The notes under the pieces were generated by a model that was not told the origin of the DNA, searched no databases, and worked only from the letters and a program-made list of their open reading frames with translations. Below, in pieces: positions 1-11,646 of a DNA stretch of 64,000 nucleotides; positions within the stretch are counted from its first letter, which is position 1; every line of letters begins with the position of its first letter. The translations under genes were made by a program, and so were the position numbers. Source of the stretch: Paralichthys olivaceus. Its lineage: Eukaryota > Chordata > Actinopteri > Pleuronectiformes > Paralichthyidae. The stretch lies in NCBI RefSeq assembly GCF_024713975.1, contig NC_091100.1, positions 18,558,001 to 18,622,000 on the forward strand, in the 5' to 3' direction.

Positions 1-3000
1 CAAAGTGCTGTGACTAGGCCAAACTATCTCATTAAACTAACACCCAGGTCACGCTGTCTGTGTGAGTGGTGGGTGTGCGTAATATTAGCAGGTCAGAGCA
101 GCCACACCCTGCACAGTCCACAAAGGCCCCAGATACATTTGGACACAGCTATACTTAAAAAATGGTTCCTAAGGTCAATGATCACATGACTAATTTGTCT
201 TGAGCCATGTTAAGTGTTGTTTAAAGCTCCTGCATTCTTTGATATAGAAAAGCTCTATTTTCCACTGCTCTGACTGAGAGTGCTGACAGCGCGAATGCAG
301 TTTTCATTAATTAAATTGTGTAATTACCTCTGACTGATGGAGACCCTGGCTTTGTCTTTGCAGAATGACACACATTGTTCAAGTGGTAGGGGCACATCAA
401 GTTTACTATATTAAAGGATTCCATACCACAAGATTCTTTTTATTCTGTGTCATGTAAATGCCAGATTTGCATTGGGGGAAAAGTGATTTGGAAGTCACTG
501 TGATTGATGTCATCCCAATTCTGTGAAACCTCTGAGAGCAGCGAACATTGAGGAGGAAAGATGAGATTTGAACTAACTTGTTTGAAAACTGGTTGAAAAT
601 CAGCTCAAAATGTAAACTGCTACTTCAGGCAACCTCCTGAAAACTATAAACTGGCACACAACACACTATTGACAGTCCAAAATAGCTGATGCTTTATGAG
701 GACGTAATTTGATGAATAGAAGGTCTTTATCTATACTGACTGAAAACCAAAAGCTATTTATAAAGCCCAGAGGTCTGTTAAATAACCACAATTTAGTACA
801 TTACACAACACTGCTATGGCTTCAGGGGGAAAGCACATTGGACCAAGTCAGAGCTTGACATCTCTCCCAGCACCAGTAACCATGCATGGTTGTTGTTACC
901 GGGCAGATTCTGCATCAAAACTTCAGCAACTGTGACGGAAATAAAGAAAACATGGACACTGTGTAATAACATGCACTCACAACTCTCACAACTTAGCCTT
1001 GAAATATAATCATTTTGTCTGAGGTTGATGAGAGTACCTTCACCATCGTTACCATGGCAGCAGAGATTTAGATCCCCTCACAGAACCGGGCAACTCTTTC
1101 TGGGATTAAAAACCTTAAAGGGATGATTTTGTAAGGTGTTAATATTTCAAAATCATCAGATATATTCAAATTCACTATTTTTAATTGTCGATGTCATATC
1201 TGGTTTCACCTCTCATACCGTACTATCATTATTTCCCTGTGTTGGATGTTGAATATTTTTTTTAACTTTTATTCAATTTCCAAATAAAAAAGATATTTTA
1301 ATCAATTGTCAATTTGAGAATCCAGATAAGTATGTAAATTAGTCTTGTGTTTCTCAATCACTCTTTTTTTGTTTTAGAAGTGATTAAAATAATTACGTAT
1401 CTACAAAAATATGCTTTACAGGTTCACCCACTGAAGACTTTTCAATGAAAGTTTTGTTTTTTTGTCTATGTTTACAACAGCAGGGAGAAATCAAACATAG
1501 CAACTACTATTACAAAAACTGCAGTTTTAAATAGTTTCTACATTTTGCACTAAGAACACTATATCACTTAATATACATGTTTAAGCAGACTGGTAAAACA
1601 ACATGATCATGATTATGCTAACTCTGGAAACATCTATGACTTTAGACCCTTAATTTCGTCCATTACTGTTTTAGTTAGTGTTGGACAAATGCATTTATCT
1701 TACCAACATGACATGTCATTTAGGTTTAGGAGGTTTAGTTAAGGTTTCGAAAATATTGTCTTCCAGGTTAAAATGACCACTTCGTTAAAGTTATTGGACC
1801 TTTGTTGTCATGGTTACCATAATATCCACATATAAGATCACAGCACGATTTGTGGTTATGGTTAAAAGAAACAAACCCTGTCCGTCGGTATGAAACAGGA
1901 CACAAACAAATTCATTTAAAAAACATTTTGTTGCTCTAAAATAACATCACTCTGTTTGACAGACAAGTTAATAATCTGCTGATTTCTGCAGTACTGACTT
2001 ATGTTTATCAATCTGGTTCTTATGAACAACAGGGCCCAACATGATCACTAGGATTTAGCAAGAGAAAGGTGATGTCATTCACATCTTGCCACCAAACAGG
2101 AATTCATAATATCTGAATCATTAAGAACAGGTGGAGGGTTATTTGGAACTGTCAGTCACATTTGATTAACAAAAACACCCACAAAGCCCTGATGAAGCAG
2201 ATAACGCATTCATGAATAAGTCATGTGTTTTTTTACATGGTTTGAAAGACTTTAGATTCTTTAATCAAAAACATTGAATGATACAGAACTACTCCAGTAG
2301 TTTTCAGTGGATTCCAAGCTGCATGTCTGACAAGGCCGAGTCTTTCAGAACTGACACAAGGTCGAACATCATTTACCTGTTAAGCCTCAAAACCTCTCAA
2401 TATACCTCTTTATATTAAATACCCTTCATCCTGTGATTAATCTGTGCTGAACTTTGGTATTGACTGATCCTGGGTCACAGACCCAGAAAGAGGATTTTGA
2501 AATGTCTTTCCTGCCAATCACATCAGTTCAAACAAAACTGCACCCATTAAAGATTGTGGCCAAACCAGACAGATTCAATTACAGAAAAGGCATCACAAGA
2601 GAAGTCACTTTTTGTTTGAGTTTGATAAATCGTTGTCATGAGTCTAATTAGTGATGGACGTCCGTAGGTTTCATGATTTCATGGCATCTTATATTGCTTT
2701 ATGGCTGCTTCAATGATTTATACACAGTTGACTCTGATTAATGTTTTCATCACCTGTTGTGAATAGAAATAATTCATTTACTTGCTGTTATCAAATGTTG
2801 CACGTTTGAAAGATTTCATCCAGCGGGGGTTGTTGCTTGATTTTTATTCACAGGAGATCATTTCATTTCATTGTTTAATAAAACCCCTGCTGTAATCAAA
2901 ACTACTTTGTCTTGTATAAATTCACTGAACATGTTGGGGGTATCACTGTAATTCATTATAAACCCAATAAACAGATTATTATTATTTTTCTGTTTTTTCT

Positions 3001-3176
3001 TTCTCTCTGATCTCAGCAGTATGAAAAATTAGCCAAGTAAACACAGGGCAGTCAATTTTTCGCTGTCAGATAAAATACATTCAAGATTTAGTGAGGAAAC
3101 ATAATTAGATGATTGTGTTAAAGTTAAATAGGCTCATATGTGCCTGAGGCATCTAGAGACACACAAGATTAATGTA

Positions 3177-3177
<1 letters not shown>
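1..3177. other. Intergenic, no gene seen
   Basis: AT-rich DNA with stops in all frames. The longest open stretches are short, lack flanking splice signals and resemble no family I know. I see no RNA gene and no clear mobile element here. Confidence 0.6.

Positions 3178-3237
<60 letters not shown>
3178..3237. repeat. (TG)n microsatellite
   Basis: About 29 uninterrupted TG units, followed by a short TGATTG run (tgattgtgattgtgattg). The length suggests it is polymorphic. Confidence 0.95.
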
Positions 3238-3436
3238 TTGTGATTGTGATTGTGCATGAATTTGCATCCTGAATGGCCTAGCTCATAACTCGGCGGAGTT
3301 TGTTATTCCCTTTAAATCATATTAAGAATAATCCAATTTATTACATTGTCTTCAGAGAAGCTTTAACCTAAAACTGGACTACAACGTCTTCTTAAATTCA
3401 AGTCACAAACTTAATGATAAATGCATATATATGTCC

Positions 3437-3685
3437 AAGCTGTTCTAACACTATTTCAGTCAGACAACTCACGTTCAACCGTTTATTGCGGAGCCTACAG
3501 GTGGATGCTGGGGTGGCGGAGGGGCTGAAGCAACTGGTAGCAATACTGCAGCAGCAGTGCGAGCAAAGCGGGTGTTTGGAAATGTCTCTTGCTTAAATAG
3601 GCTGCCTAATAAGGTGGGTGTGTGTAATAGATGATCGTGGAGAATGAGGTATGTCACATGATGTGTCACATGATTGGAGCAGCGC
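3437..3685 (-). repeat. LTR-like repeat, copy 1 (inverted relative to copy 2)
   Basis: Read on the minus strand this segment runs from a CCAATCATGTGA block, through a pyrimidine-rich stretch and a TATA-like CTATTTAAGC, to a GCAATAAAC polyadenylation-like site, then GTGAGTTGTCTGACTGAAATA. The same order of blocks occurs on the plus strand at 4066-4400. The TATA-to-AATAAA layout recalls a solo LTR, but no terminal TG/CA or target duplication could be fixed, so the class is uncertain. Confidence 0.5.
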
Positions 3686-4004
3686 AGAGTGCGTTGGCTG
3701 CCTGAACTAGCTCGCAGGGTTCACTTCATATCTGTCCATAACCTAAACTGCTTCACTGTTTGTTATTATGACCATGACGATGAGGGTCTGGAATGCCACA
3801 GCGTGTATGGGCTGTGTCAGTGGGTACTGACAAATGACCCCAATTTGTTCTCAGGTTGGAGGGTTACATTTAGAGAAGGGAATGTCGAGCAGTCTAAGAA
3901 GACATTTTTAAAAAAGACTTTTCCAAAACTTTGATGAAATTAATGGTTTTAGAAGATGGTTTAGAGGAGAGTCAGCGAAGAACAAATATTCTCTGTGAAT
4001 TTAT

Positions 4005-4060
4005 CATAGACTGTAAGATGGACGACATGACGGCTCCCCAAAAGTGAAGCTTTGTGTTGT
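4005..4060 (+). repeat. Dispersed repeat fragment (ATAGACTGTA...AAGATGG family)
   Basis: The segment with atagactgtaagatggacg and cccaaaagtgaagc resembles a family whose better copies lie at 8415-8565 and 56385-56500. Only the start of the family seems present here, directly abutting the LTR-like copy 2. Confidence 0.4.
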
Positions 4061-4065
4061 CGCTG

Positions 4066-4400
4066 CCCCAATCATGTAATATGCCTCACTCTCCACGTTC
4101 CTCTTTAATACACACCCTCCCAATTTGGCATCTATTTAAACTCCAAAAACGTCCCATCACTCCCCTTGCTTGTCCTCCGTCACTGTTGTGTCAGTATTTC
4201 TTCCAATTGATTCAGGCCCTCCACCACCACAGCATCCACATGTAGGCTCCGACAGCAGGGTTATAAATATTTGCTCATCACTCCCATCATATCTATGTTA
4301 TCACATCAGGGAAAGTGATGAAATGGGAGGCTGTAGACACAACTATGTTCTGCTGCAATAAACATTTTAAAAGTGAGTTATCTGACTGAAATAAAACGTA
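4066..4400 (+). repeat. LTR-like repeat, copy 2
   Basis: Plus-strand copy of the element at 3437-3685. It shares the blocks ccaatcatgta, ctccacgttc, ctatttaaactcc, ccaccacagcatccac, gtaggctccg, gcaataaac and gtgagttatctgactgaaa. About 80 bases between gtaggctccg and gcaataaac are present only in this copy. The two copies face in opposite directions with about 380 bases between them. Confidence 0.5.
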
Positions 4401-5390
4401 TTAGCAATTGTGATTTGGTGCTATATAAATTGAACTGAAGTGAATCATAGAGCAGAGCTACGCTTATAAAGCCAGATAGCTCTATGCACAGTGAGGCGAC
4501 TCACACAAGCAGGTGTTTTCAGTTGCTCTGGCTGAATATAGCTCAGATTCAGCCGTGCAGGGACCAATGTAATGTAATGCACTTGTTGTTAATGTTATTA
4601 GTTACACCTAGTACATGTCAATATGTTTGCTGGGAAATAAATGTCTGTGAGCTGTACAGTTGCAATTCACTTACTTTAATTTGATATCTTGATTATTGTG
4701 AAGCACTTTGTTACTGTTATATTGCGCTATATAAATAAAATTAACTATTATTACTGTCACATTATACCTCCATCTCCCATTCACTTTGACTGAAGCTTAC
4801 ACTACAGTGGAATTAAAATTTGAGGTTCCTGTTAAAGCTATGGTTGGCAGTTAGTTTTTTTCCCGATACGCATCAATAAATAAAATCGTCTGAAAAAGAA
4901 AAGGAAAATAAAATCATTGTCTGTGACGTTATCGTTCAAATGCTGTGTGATCACGATTATGCTTATACAAACAGACGAAGGCGCTCTAATCATCACCACA
5001 AATGTGCAGCTCTCTCATTACTTTTTGATCGTACTCCTTTCAGCAAAACCTTGACTAAAATCACATCGAGTGCTGTGTTCACTCACTGTTTTCTTATTTA
5101 ATGTGAAGTACTGTCAGTGGGTTAAAGGAAGGTTAAGGAGATATCTCACAATATGATTCTTCTGTAGAGAAACAGATACGCAACTGTTGCTGTAGATTAG
5201 ATCGTTGGAGAGGCTCAATGGGAACTGATGATGTGCCTGGAGAGCAGCCTTAGGCTCTGCATGTGGTCCAGAGGATGCAGGATTTGCCACACACCATTAT
5301 ACACACACAAACACACACACACACATAGAGTGCAAAAAGAATCCCAGACATTCGGCCAAATTTATGCTCAATAGTTTTAGATCCTTTCCA
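4401..5390. other. Intergenic, repeat-tail fragments only
   Basis: Contains two short tails of the gctatataaat type (near 4420 and 4725) that are typical 3' ends of fish SINE/LINE elements, and a short interrupted CA run near 5307. No gene is visible. Confidence 0.5.
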
Positions 5391-5401
5391 TATGAAGGAA
5401 T

Positions 5402-6618
5402 ATGTATACCGTTGGTGTTCGGGTCTGTGGGGCCCATTTTCAACGTTTGCTGAGAAAAATTATGCAATTGATGATTTTTTCAACCTCAGTCTCATTGGCC
5501 TTGGATGTTTTCTGTGAAGAACGTGAAAAGAACATATATTTAACGACTGCACACTCTGCACCTCCCTACATATTTATTTTACATATGTGGTGTTCGGGTT
5601 CTCTCTGCAAGAAAGTAATAAAAGCATTGAAATTGTAGGTACTATGTACCTCCACTCTGTCCTCCTCCTACCCGGGCCTGCTGTTAGTGCTGCAATGTTG
5701 TCATATTTCAGGCACCTACACCTCTCTGCTTCCACATTCCTGCACGTTTTACCCTCTGTCTTATGTTTTCTCATGCTCTGTATTCTCAGCTGCGAACTGG
5801 GATACAACAAACAACTAATAAATAGCTTTGCCTGTGTGGCTCCTTGTCACAACTGATCAAGATGGTGAAAAGATTCTCTGCTCAGAGGACCTTAGAAACG
5901 ATTTTTGAAGAGAGACGCTTTGGAAGATGATGATAAATAAGAAGAGTTTTCAAGAATACAAGGATCACATTTCTATCAATTCATAGTCTGACAGAGAGTT
6001 TGAAGAAGAGGATGCGAATGACCATCAACCAGTTCCAAAAAGAGCCTGTCAGCAAGTGGAGAAATTTCAACTAATGGTGAATTGGAATGGTCTTTTTGCA
6101 GAAGGAATGAGCCGCTCTGCATGGCTGCCAATGTGAAAAGGATGCAATCAAGACAAACATGGATGGTGTTTACTCATGTGCAGGACTTCAAGTCTTCTGT
6201 AGAATATTTCATGTAGCATGTTTTTGGAGAGAGGCAGAAAGAGTTGGACAAAACCCATACGTGCATATTTTGGGGTTCTTTTCCTTGCTGGAGTTTTCAG
6301 ATACTAAGGGGAATTCACAGAATCTCTGTGGGATACATAAACTGGCAGAGAATTTTTCTGTACAAGAATATCTCAGTTAAACTTCCAGATTATTTCCAGG
6401 AATATATGCTTTGATAATGGAGACGACAGACCAGTTCGGCGGCAGAAAGACGAGCTAGCTGAATTTTCATCCTTCTAGGTTGCGGCCAGTAGCAGCAAAA
6501 GGAAACGCTGCGATGTGTGTGGACCCAAGATGGACGACAAAGTATGCATGCATCAAGTGCAAGAAATACATATGTAACACATGCACAGTAACACTCTGCT
6601 CCTCATGTGTTGCATAGG
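5402..6618 (+). pseudogene. Decayed piggyBac (PGBD4-like) transposase
   Basis: Plus-strand translations give a broken piggyBac transposase. From 5987 an acidic N-terminal region reads EFEEEDANDHQPVPKRA. From 6251 the frame reads IRAYFGVLFLAGVFR, then after a stop GEFTESLWDT, another stop, TGREFF and ISRNICFDNGDDRPVRRQK. This order matches the start of the DDE domain in PGBD4-type proteins. The frame then jumps at about 6470 directly to a cysteine-rich C-terminal zinc-finger-like segment (KRKRCDVCGPKMD, then in another frame TKYACIKCKKYICNTC and CSSC). At least three in-frame stops, a frameshift and loss of the middle of the catalytic domain make it non-functional. The upstream part (5402-5600) twice contains ggtgttcgggt and may be terminal sequence. 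The element ends and TTAA target sites were not located. Confidence 0.65.
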
Positions 6619-7540
6619 TTAGCATGAATAGCCTATCTGTTCATCAGGGCTTGTGTTGTGTAGACTGGCATGAGTGTGTTCAATTTCTAATGAAGTTCAA
6701 TGTAATAAACATCAATAGTAACAAAATACCTTGTTTAATATTGGGGGGTTTTCCACCCATATCTTCAATTCAATAGTTTTTTTCTTTTTTCTTTAATTTT
6801 ATCACAAAAAACAAAAAGCACTTATATTCATAAATGTGATGTAACAGGTGTAAATGGCAAATTTGAATCTAAATATGAATATATGCTTTTTATATTGCTT
6901 GTAACTGGGATAAAGTAAACATCTGTTTTACTCTGGTGAGTCTACCATCCCGTGAACTTTGGATGAGGAGCAAAAACACGAACGAGTGACAGATTTTGCT
7001 CCTGGTGGCTTTAAGTGCATGTGATTCAGTTTCTACCATAACTCATTTCATTTCCATTTCAGATTATACTGTTTCACACGCGCCTCCTTCTCCACACTGT
7101 CTCTTGTTGTGTGCCCTGAGTTGCTTGAATAATCTACAAACTTCAGTTTGAAATTTAAAGCAGCCTTTTTTCCACCCACTGGCCAGATGAGCCAACGTAT
7201 GTGAAATCTCTGGAGGCAGTTAACATGAGGTGTTTGATGATATGATGTCAGAGGGTTCATCTGGTGAAGCCAACTGTTCACGTTTGTTCAAAGAATATTT
7301 AATTTTAGTCTTAATCAACACTAATGCATCAGGCCATGCACCCGCACATGAACACATACACACAAACACACAAAGACAATTGTGCACTCACTTAATTTCC
7401 TGCAAGTCCCTTTGGACATGTTCTGTAGATTGACATGTAACTATGCATACATTACATTAAAAAACTACCCTGCATTCACACAAATAATAAAAAAAACCAC
7501 AGGATATCGTATCAGATATATATAAGTGCACTGATATATA
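6619..7540. other. Intergenic, no gene seen
   Basis: AT-rich sequence, possibly including the 3' flank of the dead piggyBac copy. No open frame has coding character. Confidence 0.5.
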
Positions 7541-7748
7541 TCAGTAGAATTGTAACACACATGCTGAGACGGGGCTGTGGTTGGAGAGATGTGAGTACAA
7601 TGATGTAGAGAAGCCCCCAGAGGAAACGGGAGGAGAGGACCATATGTTCTCCATCATCTGAAGGAGAGCCGCGTCGCACAGCTCGCCATTCAACGTGAAC
7701 TCAAAGTGACGACCTGGCACGGGGATGGTGGAGTGATACGAATTCACC
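7541..7748 (-). other. Orphan exon-like open stretch
   Basis: On the minus strand a good acceptor (gagcttgcag, just above 7748) is followed by an open, comparatively GC-rich stretch that translates without a stop for 68 codons. It includes VPGRHFEFTLNGELCDAALL and, further on, MMENIWSSPPVSSGGF. The composition looks more like protein than its surroundings. I do not recognise the family, found no convincing donor and could not link it to other exons. It may be one exon of a gene outside or spread through this region, an exonised repeat, or chance. Confidence that it is coding is low. Confidence 0.3.
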
Positions 7749-8178
7749 CTGCAAGCTCATCTAAACAACTGGAAAAACAATTTGACCATTCACCCCACAG
7801 CAATCGCCTTAGTGTTCACCCCCAATGAATTTTTACTCGACTGTCTGTGTGTTCACCCATGTGATCACCATCACCCAGCGCCTATAGAGTCACAGCATGT
7901 AACCTGAGTGTCAGAGCTGGTATGTTCGGTCCCTCTATAATGCCCCTCCACCGCTGGCTCTGTCCTGTCCATGCTATATCCCACTGTTCATTATTAATGG
8001 AGCCAGGCCTGCTCTGCACAGAGTCAGTAGCCATGACAAACCTGCAGCTACACACAAATATTTACACTCAACAGGATTAGCGTGCATGTCACATGAGTGT
8101 GAGTGCTGCGGATTAGAGTAATAGTTGTGTAAACTGCCAATACAGAACTGCGGCTTCCACACCTGAAGCGAAAGCAGC
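7749..8178. other. Intergenic, no gene seen
   Basis: No coding or repeat signal that I can name. Confidence 0.5.
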
Positions 8179-8265
8179 TGTGTGTGTGTGTGTGCGTGTG
8201 TGTGTGCGTGTGTGTGCGTGTGTGTGTGCGTGTGTGTGCGTGTGTGTGTGTGTGTGTGTGCGTGC
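8179..8265. repeat. Imperfect (TG)n with TGCG interruptions
   Basis: Alternating TG and TGCG units over about 87 bases. The histidine/threonine-rich open frame on the minus strand here is an artefact of this repeat. A second short TGTC run lies near 8354. Confidence 0.9.
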
Positions 8266-8414
8266 ACAGAGATCAGACCATTGATCCGTGAAATCAGCAG
8301 TATTGCATCGTCAAGAAAACCAATAGATGGATCATAAACTCTCACACACACCGTGTGTGTCTGTCTGTCTGTCTGTGTGTGTGACTTACAGAAAAACATG
8401 TGGTATAATCACAT

Positions 8415-8565
8415 CATGTGGATCTTAAGCTGTGTATAACATCTCCACTTCCTCCCACTAGCGAGGGGCAAAGCCAAAATATCGCGGATACAAATGCTGC
8501 CATCTTGCCCATTCTGGGCGAAAGTCTGCAACCTAAATGTGATTCTTCTATTATGCCACTGCCTC
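8415..8565 (+). repeat. Dispersed repeat (CACTTCCTCCCA...GCCAAAATATC family)
   Basis: Shares ccacttcctcccac, agccaaaatatc and ctgccatcttg, in the same order and strand, with 56385-56500. The family is not identified; it is probably a non-autonomous element. Confidence 0.5.
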
Positions 8566-9775
8566 TGTCATGTCATGATTATTACAAATGGAGATAAATA
8601 TTATTCTCCTTTTTTAAGAGTTCCTTCTAGAAGAGAATGAAAGTGTGTGGCTATGTGTCAGAAGGACCTTGAGCAGAGTTTAAAGAACATTCACTCATGG
8701 CTTTGTGACTCTCTCCTACAGACCTTGTGAGAAAGAAAGCTCGTTGTCAGTAAAGTAGTTTCTAGCTGTGAGGTAACTTTATTAAAACCTCCACAATAAG
8801 TCATGGTCAGACAAACAACTGTGCTGCATGGAGAAAAAAACTCATTCATGTGAGTGAGGCTCTGTGTTGGCAAAAAGCATTTTTACACTCGGATTGTAAT
8901 TTTTTTTAAAAGGTGGGATGAAACAAAGTATATTTACATCATGTATCTGTACTTTACCTTGGAAGATTTATCTTCGGGTACTTTTCACGTTTACTCCACC
9001 ATATATATATATATATATATATCAATTAAATTTGATTCACTTTTAATTGCAGTGCCAAATCATACATCATCTCAAGGTACTTTACATAATAAAGTCGAGA
9101 CCTTCAAAATTAATGAGTAAAAAGTAATAAATAAAATTCCTAAAATTTATAAAATTCATAAACGTAATCAATAACCAGAGGAGAATTGAGAATTGAAGAC
9201 TCATTAATCAATTTAACAGAGTATATATTGTCCACCTGCAGCATTCTTTTTTTGTTAATATGACTGAGTCTGTTATACTTGTATTAAACACAATATATAA
9301 TGTAGATACAGTCATATAAACAGTAGGCATAGTTAATGACATAGTAGGGAATAGGCTACACTCGGCAAGTACTTGTGCTTTTAATACTTTAAGTAAGTAC
9401 TTACTTTTACTCAAGTAGAAAAGTTAATGTAACACTTTTAGTACATTTTCGTCTATTTGTCCACCACAGTTTGACATCTATGCTGTATTTATTAATTCTG
9501 TGTATATTCATAATCAATGATAACATTGATTATTCTCTTCATAGCAACATAAGACACAGTGCAGTGTTTTTGCATCTGATGAAGCTGTGTACTCATGGGT
9601 GTAGTCAAACCGGTCTCGCCTGAAGCAACACCCCCCCCCAGCAACTCTACTGTTCTCCACCTGAACACAGAGTATTTGACAAGTTACAACAAACATCACC
9701 TCAGTAACCTTTTAAGCCTTTTCCCCCATGACACCAGCCACTGTTCTGACTTATGTGTGTGTGTAAATGATAAAT
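8566..9775. other. Intergenic, no gene seen apart from the (AT)n run
   Basis: AT-rich sequence with a C8 run near 9632. A stretch near 9050 (caaggtactttacataataaa) resembles a degenerate SINE tail. Confidence 0.45.
9001..9022. repeat. (AT)n microsatellite
   Basis: About eleven AT units. Confidence 0.9.
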
Positions 9776-10125
9776 AGACTGTAATTATAAAGCGCTTTTA
9801 TTGTCCTCTTGGCCATTATTTAGACTTATTTACCTACTCACACACACTCATACAGCTCTTTTATACTCAGTGAGTTTCTCTATCTATCTATCTTTCTATT
9901 TTCTAGCCGTCAGGAGAAACTTGAGTGTTTTTCCCAAGGACATTTCAGGAAAGGGGCTTGAACTACTGCCCTTCATAATATTAAACAATCTGCTCGTCCT
10001 CCTGAGCCAGAGCCACCCTGTGGGGTGGGGGGTGGGGGGTTAACACTGCTCCAATTGAGGAAAGCAATGATACCAAAGACTAAGAGCACTTTGAGTGGTC
10101 TCACGATATACTGAGTCAAAATGAT
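9776..10125 (-). mobile_element. Degenerate SINE-like element
   Basis: Contains the degenerate blocks ttcccaaggacatttc, cttgaactactgccctt and cctgagccagagccacc, which match the reverse complement of a tRNA-like SINE head common in fish. Tails of the aagcgctttta and gcactttgagtggtc type sit at either side. Many differences show that it is old. The assignment rests on remembered consensus blocks, not on a search. Confidence 0.5.
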
Positions 10126-11295
10126 GATTTATTATTATCATTTATAGTGTTGTTATAGTATTGTTGATTTACACAGCTTGTTGCTGAGCATGTCCTCTTT
10201 GGTACCACTTCACTATTTCTGCAGTTTTTCATTCACTGAGAGCACCAGAGGCATTTGTTACACCATTAGACTGAGTAATGTAAATGTACTTTGGTTTTGG
10301 CTGTTACACACAGAGTTTTGTTGCAGTTCACATCCCTGATTTTCCAAAATGTTATCCAGATTTCCATTTACATGAAACCAAGGACCTTGATCTTAATCAG
10401 CCTTTTAATCTGCTCTGCTTAGATCCACAGCATATTGATCCGGGCTGAACAGTTGCTCCCCACGCTGATGATAATGACGATGGTCGGCCATGCTGCGGAA
10501 GCTGATTGTTTTTTTTATATTGAGACGTGATCAAGAGGCTTAAACCAACATGAGCAATTCACAACTGACCTCAAGTGTTGTTATTCAAAAATCAATATCC
10601 TCACTGCTCTGTGTGTTGCTGCCCTTGAGCTGCTGGCGAGGATTTCTGAACTCTTTTGTTCGCTCGTACTGAAAACTACACCTGAGTGCAGAGCAGCTAC
10701 AGATAACAGTTTAATCTGCTCCATTCTGTCACCCCTTTGGCAGCAAGGACATAAATATTTGCAGTTACGTTTTTCATCAGACGTTTGCAGAGGCGTATTA
10801 AATATGTGAGAGCCTCTAGATTGCTTGAAGCTGAAAGATTCAAATACAAGTTTTAAACTCATATCACACAGTATCAGTCATGCCCTCAATCTCCTGCCTG
10901 ATCCTTAAATACAGTAGATACCAGATATAATCCACTTCCTCTTCCTTTTCCCCACGTCCCTGTTCTTGTTTGGCTACAGTTTATTAATCCTGGAAACTAT
11001 CAAGATTCATAAAAGAGCTCAGATCCTGTTCAGATAACTGAAGTTACAATTGATAGTAGGACATGTGTTACACTGATCTATTTTACGAGAAAATAGACAA
11101 CAATTGTCATAGAAAATACAATTTATTGCAGTTCAGTGGGGCATGTTTTACCTCCACAATCAGACATACTCAGAGAACTGATATCTATGAGTGTGTAATT
11201 TGTCGAGGCTTCATTGGGCTTTGGCAAAGGGATACGCTCCACTGAGACCCATTAATAATAAGTACTCTATCAATTTTGCATTGCACTCCTGCACC
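10126..11295. other. Intergenic, no gene seen
   Basis: A 93-codon open stretch on the minus strand (10581-10862) has no recognisable motif and no splice context; I do not treat it as a gene. Confidence 0.5.
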
Positions 11296-11646
11296 TAGAG
11301 CTGGACCATGGCCCAAATGATATCATGATAAAAATGTTTGGTCATTGTCGATAATCAGAAAGTTTATTATAATGTTAATTATCACGTCATTATTGTTTAA
11401 AGACAGATTTTGCGCCTGAGTGAAGGTTGTGGTTTTAAACTCTTCATTATGAGCAGAGAATGACAAGCACTTGATAAACAACAAAACATTTTACGTATCT
11501 GAGGAGGATCAATTATGTCTTTAACCTCCTCACTGTGCTTTTACAGTGCAGAAAAAATATGTTGATAATATTAAAATGTTGTGATATTGCTATTGATGAA
11601 AATTATATTACGATATGTAATGATATTGTTATATTGTTCAGCCTTA
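11296..11646. mobile_element. hAT-like MITE with terminal repeats and target duplication
   Basis: Begins TAGAGCTGGACC and ends ATTGTTCAGCCTTA, so the ends are imperfect inverted repeats (TAgaGCTGgaC against TAagGCTGaaC). It is flanked by CCTGCACC on the left and GTTGCACC on the right, which fits a slightly decayed 8-base target duplication. The interior is rich in atgatat/gtgatat blocks, typical of a common fish repeat related to hAT elements. It is about 351 bases long with no coding capacity. Confidence 0.6.
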
